From positions 1 to 64,000 of the forward strand of contig NZ_JACHCC010000015.1 of assembly GCF_014207135.1 (NCBI RefSeq): a DNA stretch of 64,000 nucleotides, in the 5' to 3' direction. Numbering within the stretch: position 1 is the stretch's first letter; every line of letters starts with the position of its first letter. Origin of the DNA: Pedobacter cryoconitis. Its GTDB lineage: Bacteria; Bacteroidota; Bacteroidia; Sphingobacteriales; Sphingobacteriaceae. This document shows positions 45,071-54,397 of the stretch, one piece after another. The notes below the pieces were generated by a model. It had not been told where the DNA came from. It was given only the letters and a program-made list of their open reading frames with translations, and searched no databases. A program made the position numbers and the translations under genes.

Positions 45071-46717
45071 CTATCTCCAGTTTTTATACTGGTTAATCAG
45101 TCCATTGGTTGAAACGTCATGAGAAGAAACTGCTTCGTCATTTTTCAGTTCCGGAAGGATGCTCTTAGCGAGTTGTTTTCCTAGTTCAACACCCCATTGA
45201 TCAAAGCTGAAAATATTCCATACAATACCCTGCACAAAAATCTTATGTTCATAAATAGCAATCAGACTACCCAGACTACGTGGGGTTACTTTTTTCAATA
45301 AAATAGAGTTGGTTGGGCGGTTACCTTCGAAAACTTTAAAAGGAGCCAGTTTTTTGATCTCTGCTTCTGTTTTACCTTCTTTTCTTAATTCAGCTTCAAC
45401 CTGCTCTTCGGTTTTACCGTTCATCAGGGCCTCAGTCTGTGCAAAAAAATTGGATAACAGAATCGGATGATGCTCACCGATAGGGTTCAGGCTTTGTGCT
45501 GGTGCAATAAAATCGCATGGAATGATGCGTGTTCCCTGGTGGATCAGCTGATAAAATGCATGCTGTCCATTCGTTCCCGGTTCACCCCAGATAATTGGTC
45601 CGGTTTCGTAGGTTACGTCATTTCCATTACGGTCTACGTGTTTTCCGTTACTTTCCATATCTCCCTGCTGGAAATAAGCAGCAAAACGGTGCAGGTACTG
45701 ATCATAAGGCAGGATAGCCTCTGTTTCTGCATCAAAGAAATTAATATACCAGATACCTATCAAGGCCAGGATTACAGGAACATTATTTTCAAATGGAGTA
45801 TGTTCAAAATGCTCATCGGCAGCATGGGCACCAGCCAGTAATTCTTTAAAATTAGCAAAACCTACACTCAGCGCGATTGGCAAACCGATAGCACTCCATA
45901 AAGAGTATCTTCCGCCTACCCAATCCCAGAAACCGAACATGTTTTCGGTATCGATACCAAAAGCCGAAACGTCTTTTGCATTCGTAGATAAGGCCGCAAA
46001 GTGTTTGGCTACATCCCCTTGTTTTGCACCTTTACTCAGGAACCAGTCTCTTGCCGTATTGGCATTGGTCATGGTCTCTTGTGTAGTGAATGTTTTAGAA
46101 GCAATCAGAAACAGGGTTGTTTCAGGATCAACGGTCTTTAATGTTTCTACGATATGTGTGCCATCAATATTGGACACGAAATGCATCGTTAAATGATTCT
46201 TGTAAGCTTTTAAAGCTTCTGTAACCATTACCGGGCCTAAATCTGAGCCACCTATACCTATATTTACTACATCTGTAATCGCTTTGCCGGTATATCCTTT
46301 CCAGGCTCCTGAAATAATCGCTTCACTGAATTTCTCCATTTTAGCCAATACTTCATTTACTTCTTCCATTACATTCTTACCATCAGCATAAACTGGTTTA
46401 TTGCTTTGGTTACGTAAGGCAGTGTGTAAAACGGCACGATCTTCTGTCTGGTTGATTTTTTCTCCACTAAACATCGCTTTAATAGCCTCATCCAGTTTGC
46501 ATTCCCGGGCTAACTGCATCAGCAGGGCAAGCGTAGTATCATTAATCCTGTTTTTAGAATAATCCAGCAGGATATCTTCGAAAATCAGGGAAAACTTCTC
46601 AAAACGCTTTTCATCTTCTGCAAACAGTTGTTTTAGGTTTTTCTCATTGATGTCAATGAAGTGATCAGCCAGGTATTTGTAGGCCGAAGTCTCTGTGAAA
46701 TTTATGGTTGGTAGCAT
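45071..46717 (-). CDS. pgi: Glucose-6-phosphate isomerase
   Basis: A 548-residue enzyme that interconverts glucose-6-phosphate and fructose-6-phosphate in glycolysis. Family landmarks are NIGIGGSDLGPVMVTEAL, the SKTFTTQET phosphate loop, VGGRYSLWSAIGLP, GEPGTNGQHAFYQLIHQGT and the C-terminal QWGVELGKQLA. The length is the usual 550. It is monocistronic, convergent with nothing close. Confidence 0.97.
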   Translation of the reverse strand: MLPTINFTETSAYKYLADHFIDINEKNLKQLFAEDEKRFEKFSLIFEDILLDYSKNRINDTTLALLMQLARECKLDEAIKAMFSGEKINQTEDRAVLHTALRNQSNKPVYADGKNVMEEVNEVLAKMEKFSEAIISGAWKGYTGKAITDVVNIGIGGSDLGPVMVTEALKAYKNHLTMHFVSNIDGTHIVETLKTVDPETTLFLIASKTFTTQETMTNANTARDWFLSKGAKQGDVAKHFAALSTNAKDVSAFGIDTENMFGFWDWVGGRYSLWSAIGLPIALSVGFANFKELLAGAHAADEHFEHTPFENNVPVILALIGIWYINFFDAETEAILPYDQYLHRFAAYFQQGDMESNGKHVDRNGNDVTYETGPIIWGEPGTNGQHAFYQLIHQGTRIIPCDFIAPAQSLNPIGEHHPILLSNFFAQTEALMNGKTEEQVEAELRKEGKTEAEIKKLAPFKVFEGNRPTNSILLKKVTPRSLGSLIAIYEHKIFVQGIVWNIFSFDQWGVELGKQLAKSILPELKNDEAVSSHDVSTNGLINQYKNWR

Positions 46718-46983
46718 ATTATTGATGTTTTTGTAAATGTAAAAATAAATGTCGTCAGATTGGATTGTAATTAATAACGTATAAGGTTGTGTTTATATTT
46801 TTTTTACGTTGAACTGTTGATTAAGGCCTCAAACCACCGATTTTTTAGGCGCTGGTTAATGTATTCTATTTTGATGCCTAATGACCTGATTTATAAGAAA
46901 TAGCACAATATTATGGTGTATTTATGGTTTTATTTATATTATATTTAATAAACAAATAAGTTTTCACCTATAAAAATCAGACT

Positions 46984-47496
46984 ATGTTAGACAATTTAAA
47001 TCAACTTGTTCAGGACGGCGCCCAGGAAGCAATTGCAAATAACAGCGATATCCCTGATGAGCATAATGAAGCTGCTGTTTCGGCCGCTTCGAGTTCTATT
47101 TTTGATGCACTTAAGGATCATTTGACTTCAGGAAACATCAGTGGGCTAGTAGACTCTTTCAAGGGTGGAAATGTAGCCGGAAGTTCTCTTGTACAGGATG
47201 CTTCTGCTGGTTTTGTGGATAAACTGGCTGGTTTAGGCATAGACTCGGAAGCAGCCAAAGGAATTGCGGCTTCGGTGATCCCTGGTCTGGTGAGTAAGTT
47301 TGTGGATAAAACCAATGACCCTAATGATAGTTCTTTCGATATTAAAGATATCGTGAGTAAGGTAGCCGGGGGAGCAGGCGGGAACTTTGATATTTCATCG
47401 GTGCTGGGAATGTTTACCGGAGGAGCTGCTAAAGAAGGAGAAGCCGGCGCAGAAGGTGGTGGTATTATGGATAAACTTAAAGGGCTTTTTAACTAA
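46984..47496 (+). CDS. Gly/Ala-rich DUF937-like protein
   Basis: A 170-residue, helix-rich protein with no signal peptide. Residues ~30-140 have a repetitive pattern of small residues (SIFDALKDHLTSGNISGLVD, GIAASVIPGLVSKFVDKTN), recalling DUF937. The tail is Gly-rich (GAEGGGIMDKLKGLF). Function unknown. A strong hairpin terminator follows at 47515-47553, so it is monocistronic. Confidence 0.6.
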   Translation: MLDNLNQLVQDGAQEAIANNSDIPDEHNEAAVSAASSSIFDALKDHLTSGNISGLVDSFKGGNVAGSSLVQDASAGFVDKLAGLGIDSEAAKGIAASVIPGLVSKFVDKTNDPNDSSFDIKDIVSKVAGGAGGNFDISSVLGMFTGGAAKEGEAGAEGGGIMDKLKGLFN

Positions 47497-47514
47497 GTAC
47501 TCCTATATAAAAAC

Positions 47515-47553
47515 ACAAAAGGCTATCTGAACATTGTTCAGATAGCCTTTTGT
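47515..47553 (+). terminator. Perfect-stem terminator
   Basis: An 18-bp perfect stem with a 3-base loop, flanked by AAAA and TTTT, 18 bases after the DUF937-like gene. Confidence 0.9.
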
Positions 47554-47555
47554 AT

Positions 47556-47587
47556 TTGAAGCCTTTTGAATTTATATTATATATTTG
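47556..47587 (+). promoter_or_regulatory. prfB promoter (TTTG-N20-TATATTTG)
   Basis: TTTG at 47556-47559 and TATATTTG at 47580-47587 are 20 bases apart, the spacing of the Bacteroidota consensus (TTG, 17-23 bases, TAnnTTTG). The predicted transcription start lies at or next to the prfB ATG at 47593, so the mRNA may be leaderless. Confidence 0.6.
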
Positions 47588-47592
47588 TGATT

Positions 47593-48670
47593 ATGACAAA
47601 AGAACAAATACAGGATTTAAGGGACAGAGTAGCGTCGCTGAGGAGGCATCTTTGACGTCGAAACCCGACTCGAAGCTATTTATATAGAACAGGAGCTTAC
47701 CTTACAAACAGATTTTTGGGATGATCCCAAAAAGGCTGAAAAGCATTTGGCAGAAATAAACGCTAAAAAGGTATGGACAGATGCCTGGCAAAAAGTGAAT
47801 GCCGAATTTGAAGACACACAGGTATTATTTGATTTTCTGCAAACAGGGGATGCGACTAATGAAGAGATGGAAGAGCAGTATGCAAAATGTTTGCAGCTGA
47901 TCGAAGATCTGGAATTAAAAAACATGCTCAGCAGTAAGGAAGACCAGCTGAATGCTGTCATGCAGATTACTGCTGGCGCAGGCGGAACGGAAAGTTGTGA
48001 CTGGGCTGCCATGCTGATGCGGATGTATATCATGTGGGGTGAAAAAAATGGATATAAGGTGACTGAACAGGATTTTCAGGCTGGGGAGGTAACAGGTGTT
48101 AAGTCGGTTACGTTACAATTTGCCGGAGAATTCTCGTACGGGTATCTGAAAGGAGAAAACGGGGTACACCGTCTGGTGCGTATTTCACCTTTTGATTCCA
48201 ATGCACGCCGTCATACTTCATTTGCATCGGTTTATGTCTATCCTCTGGTGGATGATACGATTGAGATTGAGATTAAGGATGCGGATATAGAATTTGAGAC
48301 CTTCCGTTCTGGTGGAGCTGGTGGACAAAATGTAAATAAAGTGGAAACGGCGGTTCGTTTGTATCACAAGCCTTCGGGTATTGTAATCAAAAATCAGGAG
48401 TCACGTTCGCAATTGCAAAATAAGGAGAATGCATTGAGGCTCCTGAAGTCACAGTTGTACGAGGCAGTTATGCGCGAAAGAATGCTGGCTTCTGCTGCGG
48501 TTGAAGGATCGAAAATGAAGATTGAATGGGGGTCACAAATCAGAAATTATGTTTTGCATCCGTATAAACTGGTGAAAGATCTGAGAACAAATTATGAAAC
48601 TTCGAATGCGCAGGCGGTGCTTGACGGAGAGTTGAATGATTTCTTGAAAGCTTACTTAATGGAATTCTAA
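47593..48670 (+). CDS. prfB: Peptide chain release factor 2, with programmed +1 frameshift
   Basis: RF2 recognises UGA and UAA. The gene is read in two frames. Codons 1-20 run from ATG 47593 to an in-frame TGA at 47653-47655, then a +1 shift enters the long frame (DVETRLEAIYIEQEL) that continues to 48670. The shift site AGGAGG-CAT-CTT-TGA-C is the classical autoregulatory site. The large frame shows the SPF recognition tripeptide (RISPFD) and the GGQ motif (GAGGQNVNKVETAV). The full protein is about 358 residues, the normal RF2 length. The first base of the next gene's ATG overlaps its stop. Confidence 0.95.
47641..47656 (+). other. Programmed +1 frameshift site of prfB
   Basis: The Shine-Dalgarno-like AGGAGG at 47641-47646 is followed by CAT CTT TGA C; the slippery CTT is at 47650-47652 and the in-frame stop at 47653-47655. 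This matches the RF2 site of E. coli (AGGGGG TAT CTT TGA C). Confidence 0.95.
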
Positions 48671-49593
48671 TGATGAAGAACTGGTTGTTACTTTTAATAA
48701 TGGGATTAGTCGGTACACAAACTGTTATAGCCCAGGAAGTCCTGGAGTTATATCCTGGAAAAATACCGGGGGCGAAAACCGCACCGGCTTCTTATAAAGA
48801 AATTGAAACAATCAAAAATGGAAAAGTTTTTGGACTGAGCAAGGTATTTCATCCTACGCTCAGTCTTTATAAAGCTGATCCTGCTAAAGCCAATGGCACA
48901 GCGGTTATTATTTGCCCCGGAGGCGGTTATGCTTTTCTGGCTACAGACCATGAAGGGGAAGAAGTTGCCAGAAAGTTTGCAGCATCGGGCGTAACGGCTT
49001 TTGTGCTGAAGTATAGGCTGCCTAATGATACGATTATGGTAGATAAAGCTTTCGGGCCTTTACAGGATGCTGAACAGGCAATTTACCAGGTAAGAAAAAA
49101 TGCTGCGGCCTGGAAAATTAACCCTGCGAAAATAGGGATTATGGGTTTCTCTGCCGGAGGGCATGTCGCTTCTTCTCTTGCTGTACATTATATGGACAGT
49201 AAAATAAAAAATACTGAAGGACTGAGCTTAAGACCTGACTTTGCGGTTTTAATTTATCCTGTGATCAGTTTTATTGCATCCCCGCATACCGGGTCCCTCA
49301 AAAATCTGATTGGCCGTGATGCAAGTCAGGCGCAAAAAGAATATTTTTCCAATGAACTGCATGTCAATGCTCAGACACCCATAAGTTTTCTGGCACAGGC
49401 CAATGATGATCATACCGTTCCTGTTGAAAACAGTATCCTGTTTAATCAGGCGATGGTCAAAAACAATGTTCCGGTTGAAACTCATCTTTACCAGGCAGGA
49501 GGACATGGTTTTGGCCTGCACAATAAAACCACCACAGATGAGTGGTTCGACCGTTTAACGGAGTGGATGCAGGCAAATAACTTGTTAAAATAA
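48670..49593 (+). CDS. Exported alpha/beta hydrolase (esterase type)
   Basis: A 307-residue protein with a signal peptide (IAQE). The esterase/lipase fold shows the oxyanion region PGGGYAFLA, the nucleophile elbow GFSAGGH, a catalytic aspartate in ANDDHTVPVEN and the catalytic histidine in GGHGFGL. Relatives include acetyl xylan esterase-type proteins of Bacteroidota, but the substrate is unknown. Its ATG overlaps the prfB stop codon, so it may be translationally coupled. Confidence 0.85.
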   Translation: MMKNWLLLLIMGLVGTQTVIAQEVLELYPGKIPGAKTAPASYKEIETIKNGKVFGLSKVFHPTLSLYKADPAKANGTAVIICPGGGYAFLATDHEGEEVARKFAASGVTAFVLKYRLPNDTIMVDKAFGPLQDAEQAIYQVRKNAAAWKINPAKIGIMGFSAGGHVASSLAVHYMDSKIKNTEGLSLRPDFAVLIYPVISFIASPHTGSLKNLIGRDASQAQKEYFSNELHVNAQTPISFLAQANDDHTVPVENSILFNQAMVKNNVPVETHLYQAGGHGFGLHNKTTTDEWFDRLTEWMQANNLLK

Positions 49594-49598
49594 AGTGG

Positions 49599-50471
49599 TT
49601 AGATAATCTCGTTATTGGACAGGATCTCCTGTAATTGTTTTAATTCATCTACTTTATCAGCTGAACCCAGATTCTCATAAGCGGAAATCAGGTTACGGAT
49701 TATCCGGCGTATAATTTCTACATTACTGCATGGGGCATAGAAACCGGGTAAAGGCTGAAGATTTAGCTGACGGAGAAACTGGTCTACATCGTGTTTGCCA
49801 AAGATTGCCCCTTTATTAAAAGCGTTAATATAGAATAAGACACCGAACTCATTTTCCTCTCTTTTTCCTTCATCGATATAACCCAGAATGAAATGCTGGG
49901 GAAGATTAACGCCATATACTGGAATATCCAGCTTCTGGGCAATAGTCGAATAGATAATCGCCAGTGAAATCTGATTCCCTTTTTTGGTTTCCAGCACCTG
50001 GTTTATGTAAGAATTCTGTGGGTCGTGATGATTTTTGGTGTTTCCTCGAAAACCATGGATATTATAAAAGACGTGATTAATGAGTTTAATTTTCTCCACG
50101 GAACTCATTTCGTATTGCAAACCAAGCCATATTTCTCTTTTGATCTCTTCGATCTGAAGGATCACTTTCTGCTCATCCAGATCGGGGTACTGATAACGGT
50201 TCATGACCAGCGCTCCCTGGAGTAAATCAAAGGCGCCACTCTGATACCAGAGGTTAAGGTCCTCTTTTACAGTATTAAACTGGATCTGATGAACAATGTT
50301 TTCAATTCTCTCCTGAAGTAAGGTGTCTAATGATTTCTCCCATTCTGTTTCCAGGAAATGAATCACAGAAGTTCCATGTTCGAGCAGGCGTTTAGCGACC
50401 TGTTCGAAAACTTCCGGATCAGGATCATCCAGTAATTTTACCAGTGCGTTTATTTCTGTACTATTTTCCAT
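49599..50471 (-). CDS. SirB1/transglutaminase-like (TPR-associated) protein
   Basis: A 290-residue cytoplasmic protein. Residues ~140-230 have the SirB1-family transglutaminase-like core (KGNQISLAIIYSTIAQKLDI, GVNLPQHFILGY); the expected Cys-His-Asp triad is degenerate. The N-terminal ~60 residues are an Armadillo/HEAT-like helical stretch (LVKLLDDPDPEVFEQVAKRL), and a TPR-like end (LISAYENLGSADKVDEL) closes it. Convergent with the esterase gene. Function unknown. Confidence 0.75.
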   Translation of the reverse strand: MENSTEINALVKLLDDPDPEVFEQVAKRLLEHGTSVIHFLETEWEKSLDTLLQERIENIVHQIQFNTVKEDLNLWYQSGAFDLLQGALVMNRYQYPDLDEQKVILQIEEIKREIWLGLQYEMSSVEKIKLINHVFYNIHGFRGNTKNHHDPQNSYINQVLETKKGNQISLAIIYSTIAQKLDIPVYGVNLPQHFILGYIDEGKREENEFGVLFYINAFNKGAIFGKHDVDQFLRQLNLQPLPGFYAPCSNVEIIRRIIRNLISAYENLGSADKVDELKQLQEILSNNEII

Positions 50472-50647
50472 CAGAGTGCATATTATTGATCTGCATTGAT
50501 ATTTTTATTTGTATCAATGAACTCGCAAGCTCGGTTTGCTCTTTATCGGTGATGGAGCTATCATGATTTTACACTCATTTTGTTATGTAATTTGAAAAAT
50601 CATGATGGTTCCATTAAAAAAATGCCAATTACAATGCTTCGTTTACC

Positions 50648-50655
50648 TATTTTTG
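50648..50655 (+). promoter_or_regulatory. -7 element at the methyltransferase start
   Basis: TATTTTTG is a full TAnnTTTG match and ends 5 bases before ATG 50661, arguing for that start and a leaderless or near-leaderless transcript. A -33 TTG is not seen. Confidence 0.45.
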
Positions 50656-50660
50656 CATTT

Positions 50661-51443
50661 ATGGCATTACAATTTATCAGCGATTATCTGAAGCATCGTT
50701 TAACCTCTAAAAGCAGGCATGGTACCCATTCGCCCTTTGTTTACCATTTGGTGGATGAGGTAATTTACGATTTTAACTCTAAAACTGAATATAAAGGCAT
50801 CGAGGAACAAAGAAAAAAACTTTTAAATGACGATGCATTAATCACCGTTACAGATCTTGGTGCAGGTTCTCACCTAAATAAAAACCGGACAAAGAAGGTA
50901 AAAGAGATCGCGAAAAATGCATTAAAATCTCCAAAACTTGCTCAGTTGATTTATCGTCTGGCTAAAAATAATAAGCCTGCTAACCTGATTGAACTAGGAA
51001 CCTGTCTGGGGCTAACGACTGCTTATTTATCCAAAGCCCGTCCTGATGCTGATATCATTACGATTGAGGGTTGTCCTGAAACAGCTAAAAAGGCTTATGC
51101 GAACTTCCAGGACCTTGGTCTGGAGAATATCGAATTGCAGGTTGGCAATTTTGATGAATTATTACCGGGAGTTATTGAACATTCGCCAAAACTGGATTTC
51201 GTCTATATCGACGGGAACCACCGTAAGGATGCTACTATAAATTATTTTAACTGGTGTTTGCCTAAAGTACATGAAGATTCTTTACTGATCTTTGATGATA
51301 TCTATTGGAGCAAAGGAATGAAAGAAGCCTGGGAGGAAATCAAAAATCACCCGGATGTAACTGTAACCGTTGACCTTTTCTGGATAGGTTTAGTCTATTT
51401 CAAAAAAGGGCAGGTTAAAGAACACTTCAAAATCAAGTTTTAA
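50661..51443 (+). CDS. Class I SAM-dependent methyltransferase
   Basis: A 260-residue protein with a Rossmann methyltransferase fold: LIELGTCLGLTTAYLSKARP as motif I, IITIEG as motif II, DFVYIDGNH and LIFDDIYWSKGMKEAWEE. The substrate is unknown; the pattern is that of the O-methyltransferase/MT24 type. An upstream in-frame ATG at 50580 would add 27 residues that overlap the TATTTTTG element, so I prefer 50661. The N-terminal SRHGTHSPFVYHLVDEVI is a Bacteroidota-typical motif. It overlaps the convergent beta-barrel gene by 4 bases. Confidence 0.8.
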   Translation: MALQFISDYLKHRLTSKSRHGTHSPFVYHLVDEVIYDFNSKTEYKGIEEQRKKLLNDDALITVTDLGAGSHLNKNRTKKVKEIAKNALKSPKLAQLIYRLAKNNKPANLIELGTCLGLTTAYLSKARPDADIITIEGCPETAKKAYANFQDLGLENIELQVGNFDELLPGVIEHSPKLDFVYIDGNHRKDATINYFNWCLPKVHEDSLLIFDDIYWSKGMKEAWEEIKNHPDVTVTVDLFWIGLVYFKKGQVKEHFKIKF

Positions 51444-52570
51444 AATGCTTCGGCCAGGCTCAGGTAGAAACCTGACTGCCTGGCTTCACCAGGATTTTTC
51501 TCGCCAACTGCATAATCTGCTCTTACGCTAAGTCCTTTAGCCGGATCGTAGAAGTATCTTATACCTCCTCCGACTGATGGTTTAAACTGACTGAAGGCGA
51601 AACCTCCGTTAGCAAAAACCTGTCCGCCTCCACCAAATACAACTAATCCGAAACGATTGCTTAAGCGGTAACGGAGTTCTGTTTGTGCAGCTAGTAAATT
51701 TGCATCTCTGTATCTGCCTGAATAATATCCACGCATGATTTCATCATTACCCAATTGTGGTAAAAGATAGAATGGGGTATTTTTGCTCTGTATGGTGTAG
51801 TAAATGCCGTTAACGCCCAGAACAAGTCTTTTGGCCAGTGGCCAGAAGTTACGGACAACTACTTTAATCTGGCTTCCGTTAAAATCATTTTTACCGAAAA
51901 TATTAGGGGCATACTGGTAGGAAACCCGTCCGAAAAACCCTTTGGTCGGGTAGTTGTTTGAATTCCTGGTATCGTAAGTCTGTGAGACACCGATAAACAA
52001 TACTGATCCGCCATCTTTGCCTAACACAGCTGGGTCAGTGGAATAAATTCCACCTGGGTCCTTATCTGTGAAGTGATAGTTTTCGTACCCCAATGATACG
52101 CCAGTATAAGCAAAAGGAAGTATGTTTTTCTCAGCATCAAAGAAGGTTCTGATCTGACGTTGTACCAATCTGTCCTTATTGGCTTCCAAAGTCTGGTTAC
52201 CGATTCCGAAGAAGTCAAAGGGCATACTTCTGAATCGAAGTTCGCTGATCAGATGATAGTCGTTGTGTTTAGTCCATACATCACCTTTCAGGCTGACGTT
52301 ATATTGTTTCTTGGTGGAGAAGGAAAGTACAGTAGAAAAATTAGAGCTACGGTTCAGGGTATCGGTTTTATCGACGTAAGTTGAATATAATCCACCGACA
52401 CCAAACTCCAGGCCTACTTCCTGTGAATATCTCAGTAAGGGAAGTGGCATAAAGCTCGCTTTACGCGTGCTGTCCACATCTTCTGATAACATCCGTTTGA
52501 TCAGTTTCATTTGTCCGAATCCATGAAGCGTTGAGAGCAGGAGGGTGGTGCAAATTAAAAATTTTCTCAT
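51440..52570 (-). CDS. BamA/TamA-type outer-membrane beta-barrel (surface antigen domain)
   Basis: A 376-residue protein with a signal peptide (GFGQ). From about residue 45 on, it has the alternating beta-barrel pattern of the bacterial surface antigen family: SQEVGLEFGVGGLYSTYV, FRSMPFDFFGIGNQT, GVSQTYDTRNSNNYPTKGFF, MRGYYSGRYRDANLL and a terminal aromatic strand (SGFYLSLAEAF). No POTRA domains are present, so it is barrel only. Role in outer-membrane transport or assembly is inferred. A TACTTTAG element lies upstream. Confidence 0.8.
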   Translation of the reverse strand: MRKFLICTTLLLSTLHGFGQMKLIKRMLSEDVDSTRKASFMPLPLLRYSQEVGLEFGVGGLYSTYVDKTDTLNRSSNFSTVLSFSTKKQYNVSLKGDVWTKHNDYHLISELRFRSMPFDFFGIGNQTLEANKDRLVQRQIRTFFDAEKNILPFAYTGVSLGYENYHFTDKDPGGIYSTDPAVLGKDGGSVLFIGVSQTYDTRNSNNYPTKGFFGRVSYQYAPNIFGKNDFNGSQIKVVVRNFWPLAKRLVLGVNGIYYTIQSKNTPFYLLPQLGNDEIMRGYYSGRYRDANLLAAQTELRYRLSNRFGLVVFGGGGQVFANGGFAFSQFKPSVGGGIRYFYDPAKGLSVRADYAVGEKNPGEARQSGFYLSLAEAF

Positions 52571-52612
52571 TATGCGGGTCTGGCGCGTAGCTAATCTTAT
52601 AAAATAAAGGCG

Positions 52613-52620
52613 CTAAAGTA
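52613..52620 (-). promoter_or_regulatory. Candidate -7 element of the beta-barrel gene
   Basis: Minus-strand TACTTTAG, one mismatch from TAnnTTTG, lies 42 bases upstream of the start. Confidence 0.3.
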
Positions 52621-52673
52621 AACATTTTATAAGAGCCAGTTTGAATTTAGGGAGAAAATTATTATTGGCCCGC

Positions 52674-53009
52674 TTATCTTGTCCCCGGTTCGGTTCCCAT
52701 AAGGGTATAGACTTCTTTCATAAATACGGCTTCAGCCAGCAGAGCCCTGAAGGATTCAAGTTCTGAGTAGGTAAAAGCGAAGCTGATATCTTCGTTTGGT
52801 GTACGGAGAAGTATCCTCTCTTGTTTGTCAGGGAAGGGAAGACTGGTTTCCGCAAATGAGAAGTTTTCAATAATATCTTTGAAATTCAGAAAATCATGAT
52901 GAGTGAAATTCAGTAGTAAATTGTTATGCCAGATGTAGAATACATCGCAGCCTGGGCAATGTGAAATTGCAGTGTCTTTTCCGGAACTTAAAACTATAGT
53001 TTTACACAT
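52674..53009 (-). CDS. Small CPGC-motif protein, unknown
   Basis: A 111-residue cytoplasmic protein with an N-terminal cysteine motif (AISHCPGCDVFYIWHNN) that could bind a metal with C-x-x-C geometry. The rest is alpha/beta with a YSELESFRALLAEA helix. It resembles small hypothetical proteins of Bacteroidota. TACATTTG at 53047-53054 on the minus strand is a good -7 element upstream. Function unknown. Confidence 0.65.
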   Translation of the reverse strand: MCKTIVLSSGKDTAISHCPGCDVFYIWHNNLLLNFTHHDFLNFKDIIENFSFAETSLPFPDKQERILLRTPNEDISFAFTYSELESFRALLAEAVFMKEVYTLMGTEPGTR

Positions 53010-53046
53010 AAGTATTGCGTTTTTAAGCTTTCAGCTATGTTTAATT

Positions 53047-53054
53047 CAAATGTA
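53047..53054 (-). promoter_or_regulatory. -7 element of the CPGC protein gene
   Basis: Minus-strand TACATTTG, a full TAnnTTTG match, 37 bases upstream of the start codon. Confidence 0.4.
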
Positions 53055-53204
53055 GTATATTATTTATAATTATTCTAAATAAAAGAATTTATTGTCCTGA
53101 TAACCTGAACTTCATGCGGATGATTTTTATACCTATATATAATAGGTATAATGTCTTCTCCAGAGGTCAAAATATAGCATGCCCATTTTTTAAAAAGATA
53201 TACC

Positions 53205-53212
53205 TATTTTTG
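53205..53212 (+). promoter_or_regulatory. -7 element of the deoxyhypusine-synthase-like gene
   Basis: TATTTTTG, a full TAnnTTTG match, 34 bases upstream of the start. The same word CCTATTTTTGC occurs at the methyltransferase promoter. Confidence 0.5.
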
Positions 53213-53246
53213 CGCCCATTATACAAAACAGAATAATCTTACTAAA

Positions 53247-54227
53247 ATGAGTGTAACAAGAGGACCAATATCAAAATTCATGGAAGGGCATTACCTTCAT
53301 TTCAATGCAGCAGCGATGATGGATGCGGCTAAAGGCTATGAGACGCATCTTGATGAAGGCGGTAAAATGATGATAACCCTTGCTGGTGCAATGAGTACTG
53401 CAGAATTGGGTATTTCATTAGCTGAAATGATCCGTCAGGATAAAGTTTCGATAATCTCCTGTACAGGTGCAAATCTGGAAGAAGATATCATGAACCTTGT
53501 TGCGCATTCACATTATAAACGTGTACCTAATTACCGTGACCTGAGCCCACAGGATGAATGGGATTTGTTAGAGAACCATTATAACCGTGTAACTGATACT
53601 TGTATTCCTGAAGAGGAAGCCTTCAGACGTTTACAGAAACACATTCATGAAATCTGGTCAAATGCTGAAAAAGCAGGCGAACGCTATTTTCCGCATGAGT
53701 ACATGTACAAAATGTTATTGAGTGGCGTACTGGAACAATATTATGAAATCGATCCTAAAAATTCATGGATGCTTGCAGCGGCAGAAAAAAATCTTCCGAT
53801 TGTAGTTCCGGGATGGGAAGATTCAACAATGGGAAATATCTTTGCTTCTTATGTGATGAAAAGCGAACTGAAAGCTTCGACCATGAAAAGCGGAATTGAA
53901 TATATGGGTTACCTTGCTGACTGGTATATTAAAAACAGTGCAGGTAAGGGAATCGGTTTCTTCCAGATTGGTGGCGGTATTGCAGGTGACTTCCCTATTT
54001 GTGTTGTACCAATGTTATATCAGGATATGGAAATGGAGAATATCCCGTTCTGGAGTTACTTCTGCCAGATATCTGATTCAACAACTTCTTATGGTTCTTA
54101 TTCGGGTGCTGTACCTAATGAAAAGATCACCTGGGGTAAACTGGACATCAATACACCGAAGTTTATTGTAGAGTCTGACGCGACTATTGTAGCCCCGTTA
54201 ATCTTTGCCTGGATATTAAAAATGTAA
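53247..54227 (+). CDS. Deoxyhypusine synthase-family protein (bacterial homologue)
   Basis: A 326-residue protein of the deoxyhypusine synthase family. Visible landmarks are MMITLAGAMSTAELGISL, SIISCTGANLEED, the nucleotide/spermidine region GIGFFQIGGGIAGDFPI, and SGAVPNEKITWGKL, where the lysine in WGK corresponds to the catalytic lysine of the eukaryotic enzyme. Bacteria lack eIF5A, so the bacterial members probably act on polyamines (such as homospermidine-type reactions) rather than on a translation factor. It is monocistronic with a hairpin terminator. Confidence 0.85.
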   Translation: MSVTRGPISKFMEGHYLHFNAAAMMDAAKGYETHLDEGGKMMITLAGAMSTAELGISLAEMIRQDKVSIISCTGANLEEDIMNLVAHSHYKRVPNYRDLSPQDEWDLLENHYNRVTDTCIPEEEAFRRLQKHIHEIWSNAEKAGERYFPHEYMYKMLLSGVLEQYYEIDPKNSWMLAAAEKNLPIVVPGWEDSTMGNIFASYVMKSELKASTMKSGIEYMGYLADWYIKNSAGKGIGFFQIGGGIAGDFPICVVPMLYQDMEMENIPFWSYFCQISDSTTSYGSYSGAVPNEKITWGKLDINTPKFIVESDATIVAPLIFAWILKM

Positions 54228-54266
54228 ATTAAAAATCCAAATCCAATTCTGGATTTTGAGCGTACC

Positions 54267-54300
54267 GAAAATCAGCAAGTTGAAAAATTTGCTGATTTTC
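54267..54300 (+). terminator. Terminator of the deoxyhypusine-synthase-like gene
   Basis: A perfect 12-bp stem (54267-54278 with 54289-54300) with a 10-base loop, followed by TTCGTTT. Confidence 0.8.
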
Positions 54301-54363
54301 TTCGTTTAAAGCATCAAAAACGCGAAGTTTAGAATGATTATAAATTGTATTTACTGTCATTTC

Positions 54364-54397
54364 TTTGTCATTGGTAACTTAATAAATTTTACTTTTG
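54364..54397 (+). promoter_or_regulatory. Promoter of the alternative complex III operon
   Basis: TTTG at 54364-54367 and TACTTTTG at 54390-54397 are 22 bases apart, in the range of the Bacteroidota consensus. It leaves a leader of about 75 bases before actA. Confidence 0.55.

Noticed and set aside
47747..48670. The large open reading frame of RF2 as an independent gene
   Set aside because: It starts inside the coding region; the short upstream frame and the shift site give the complete prfB.
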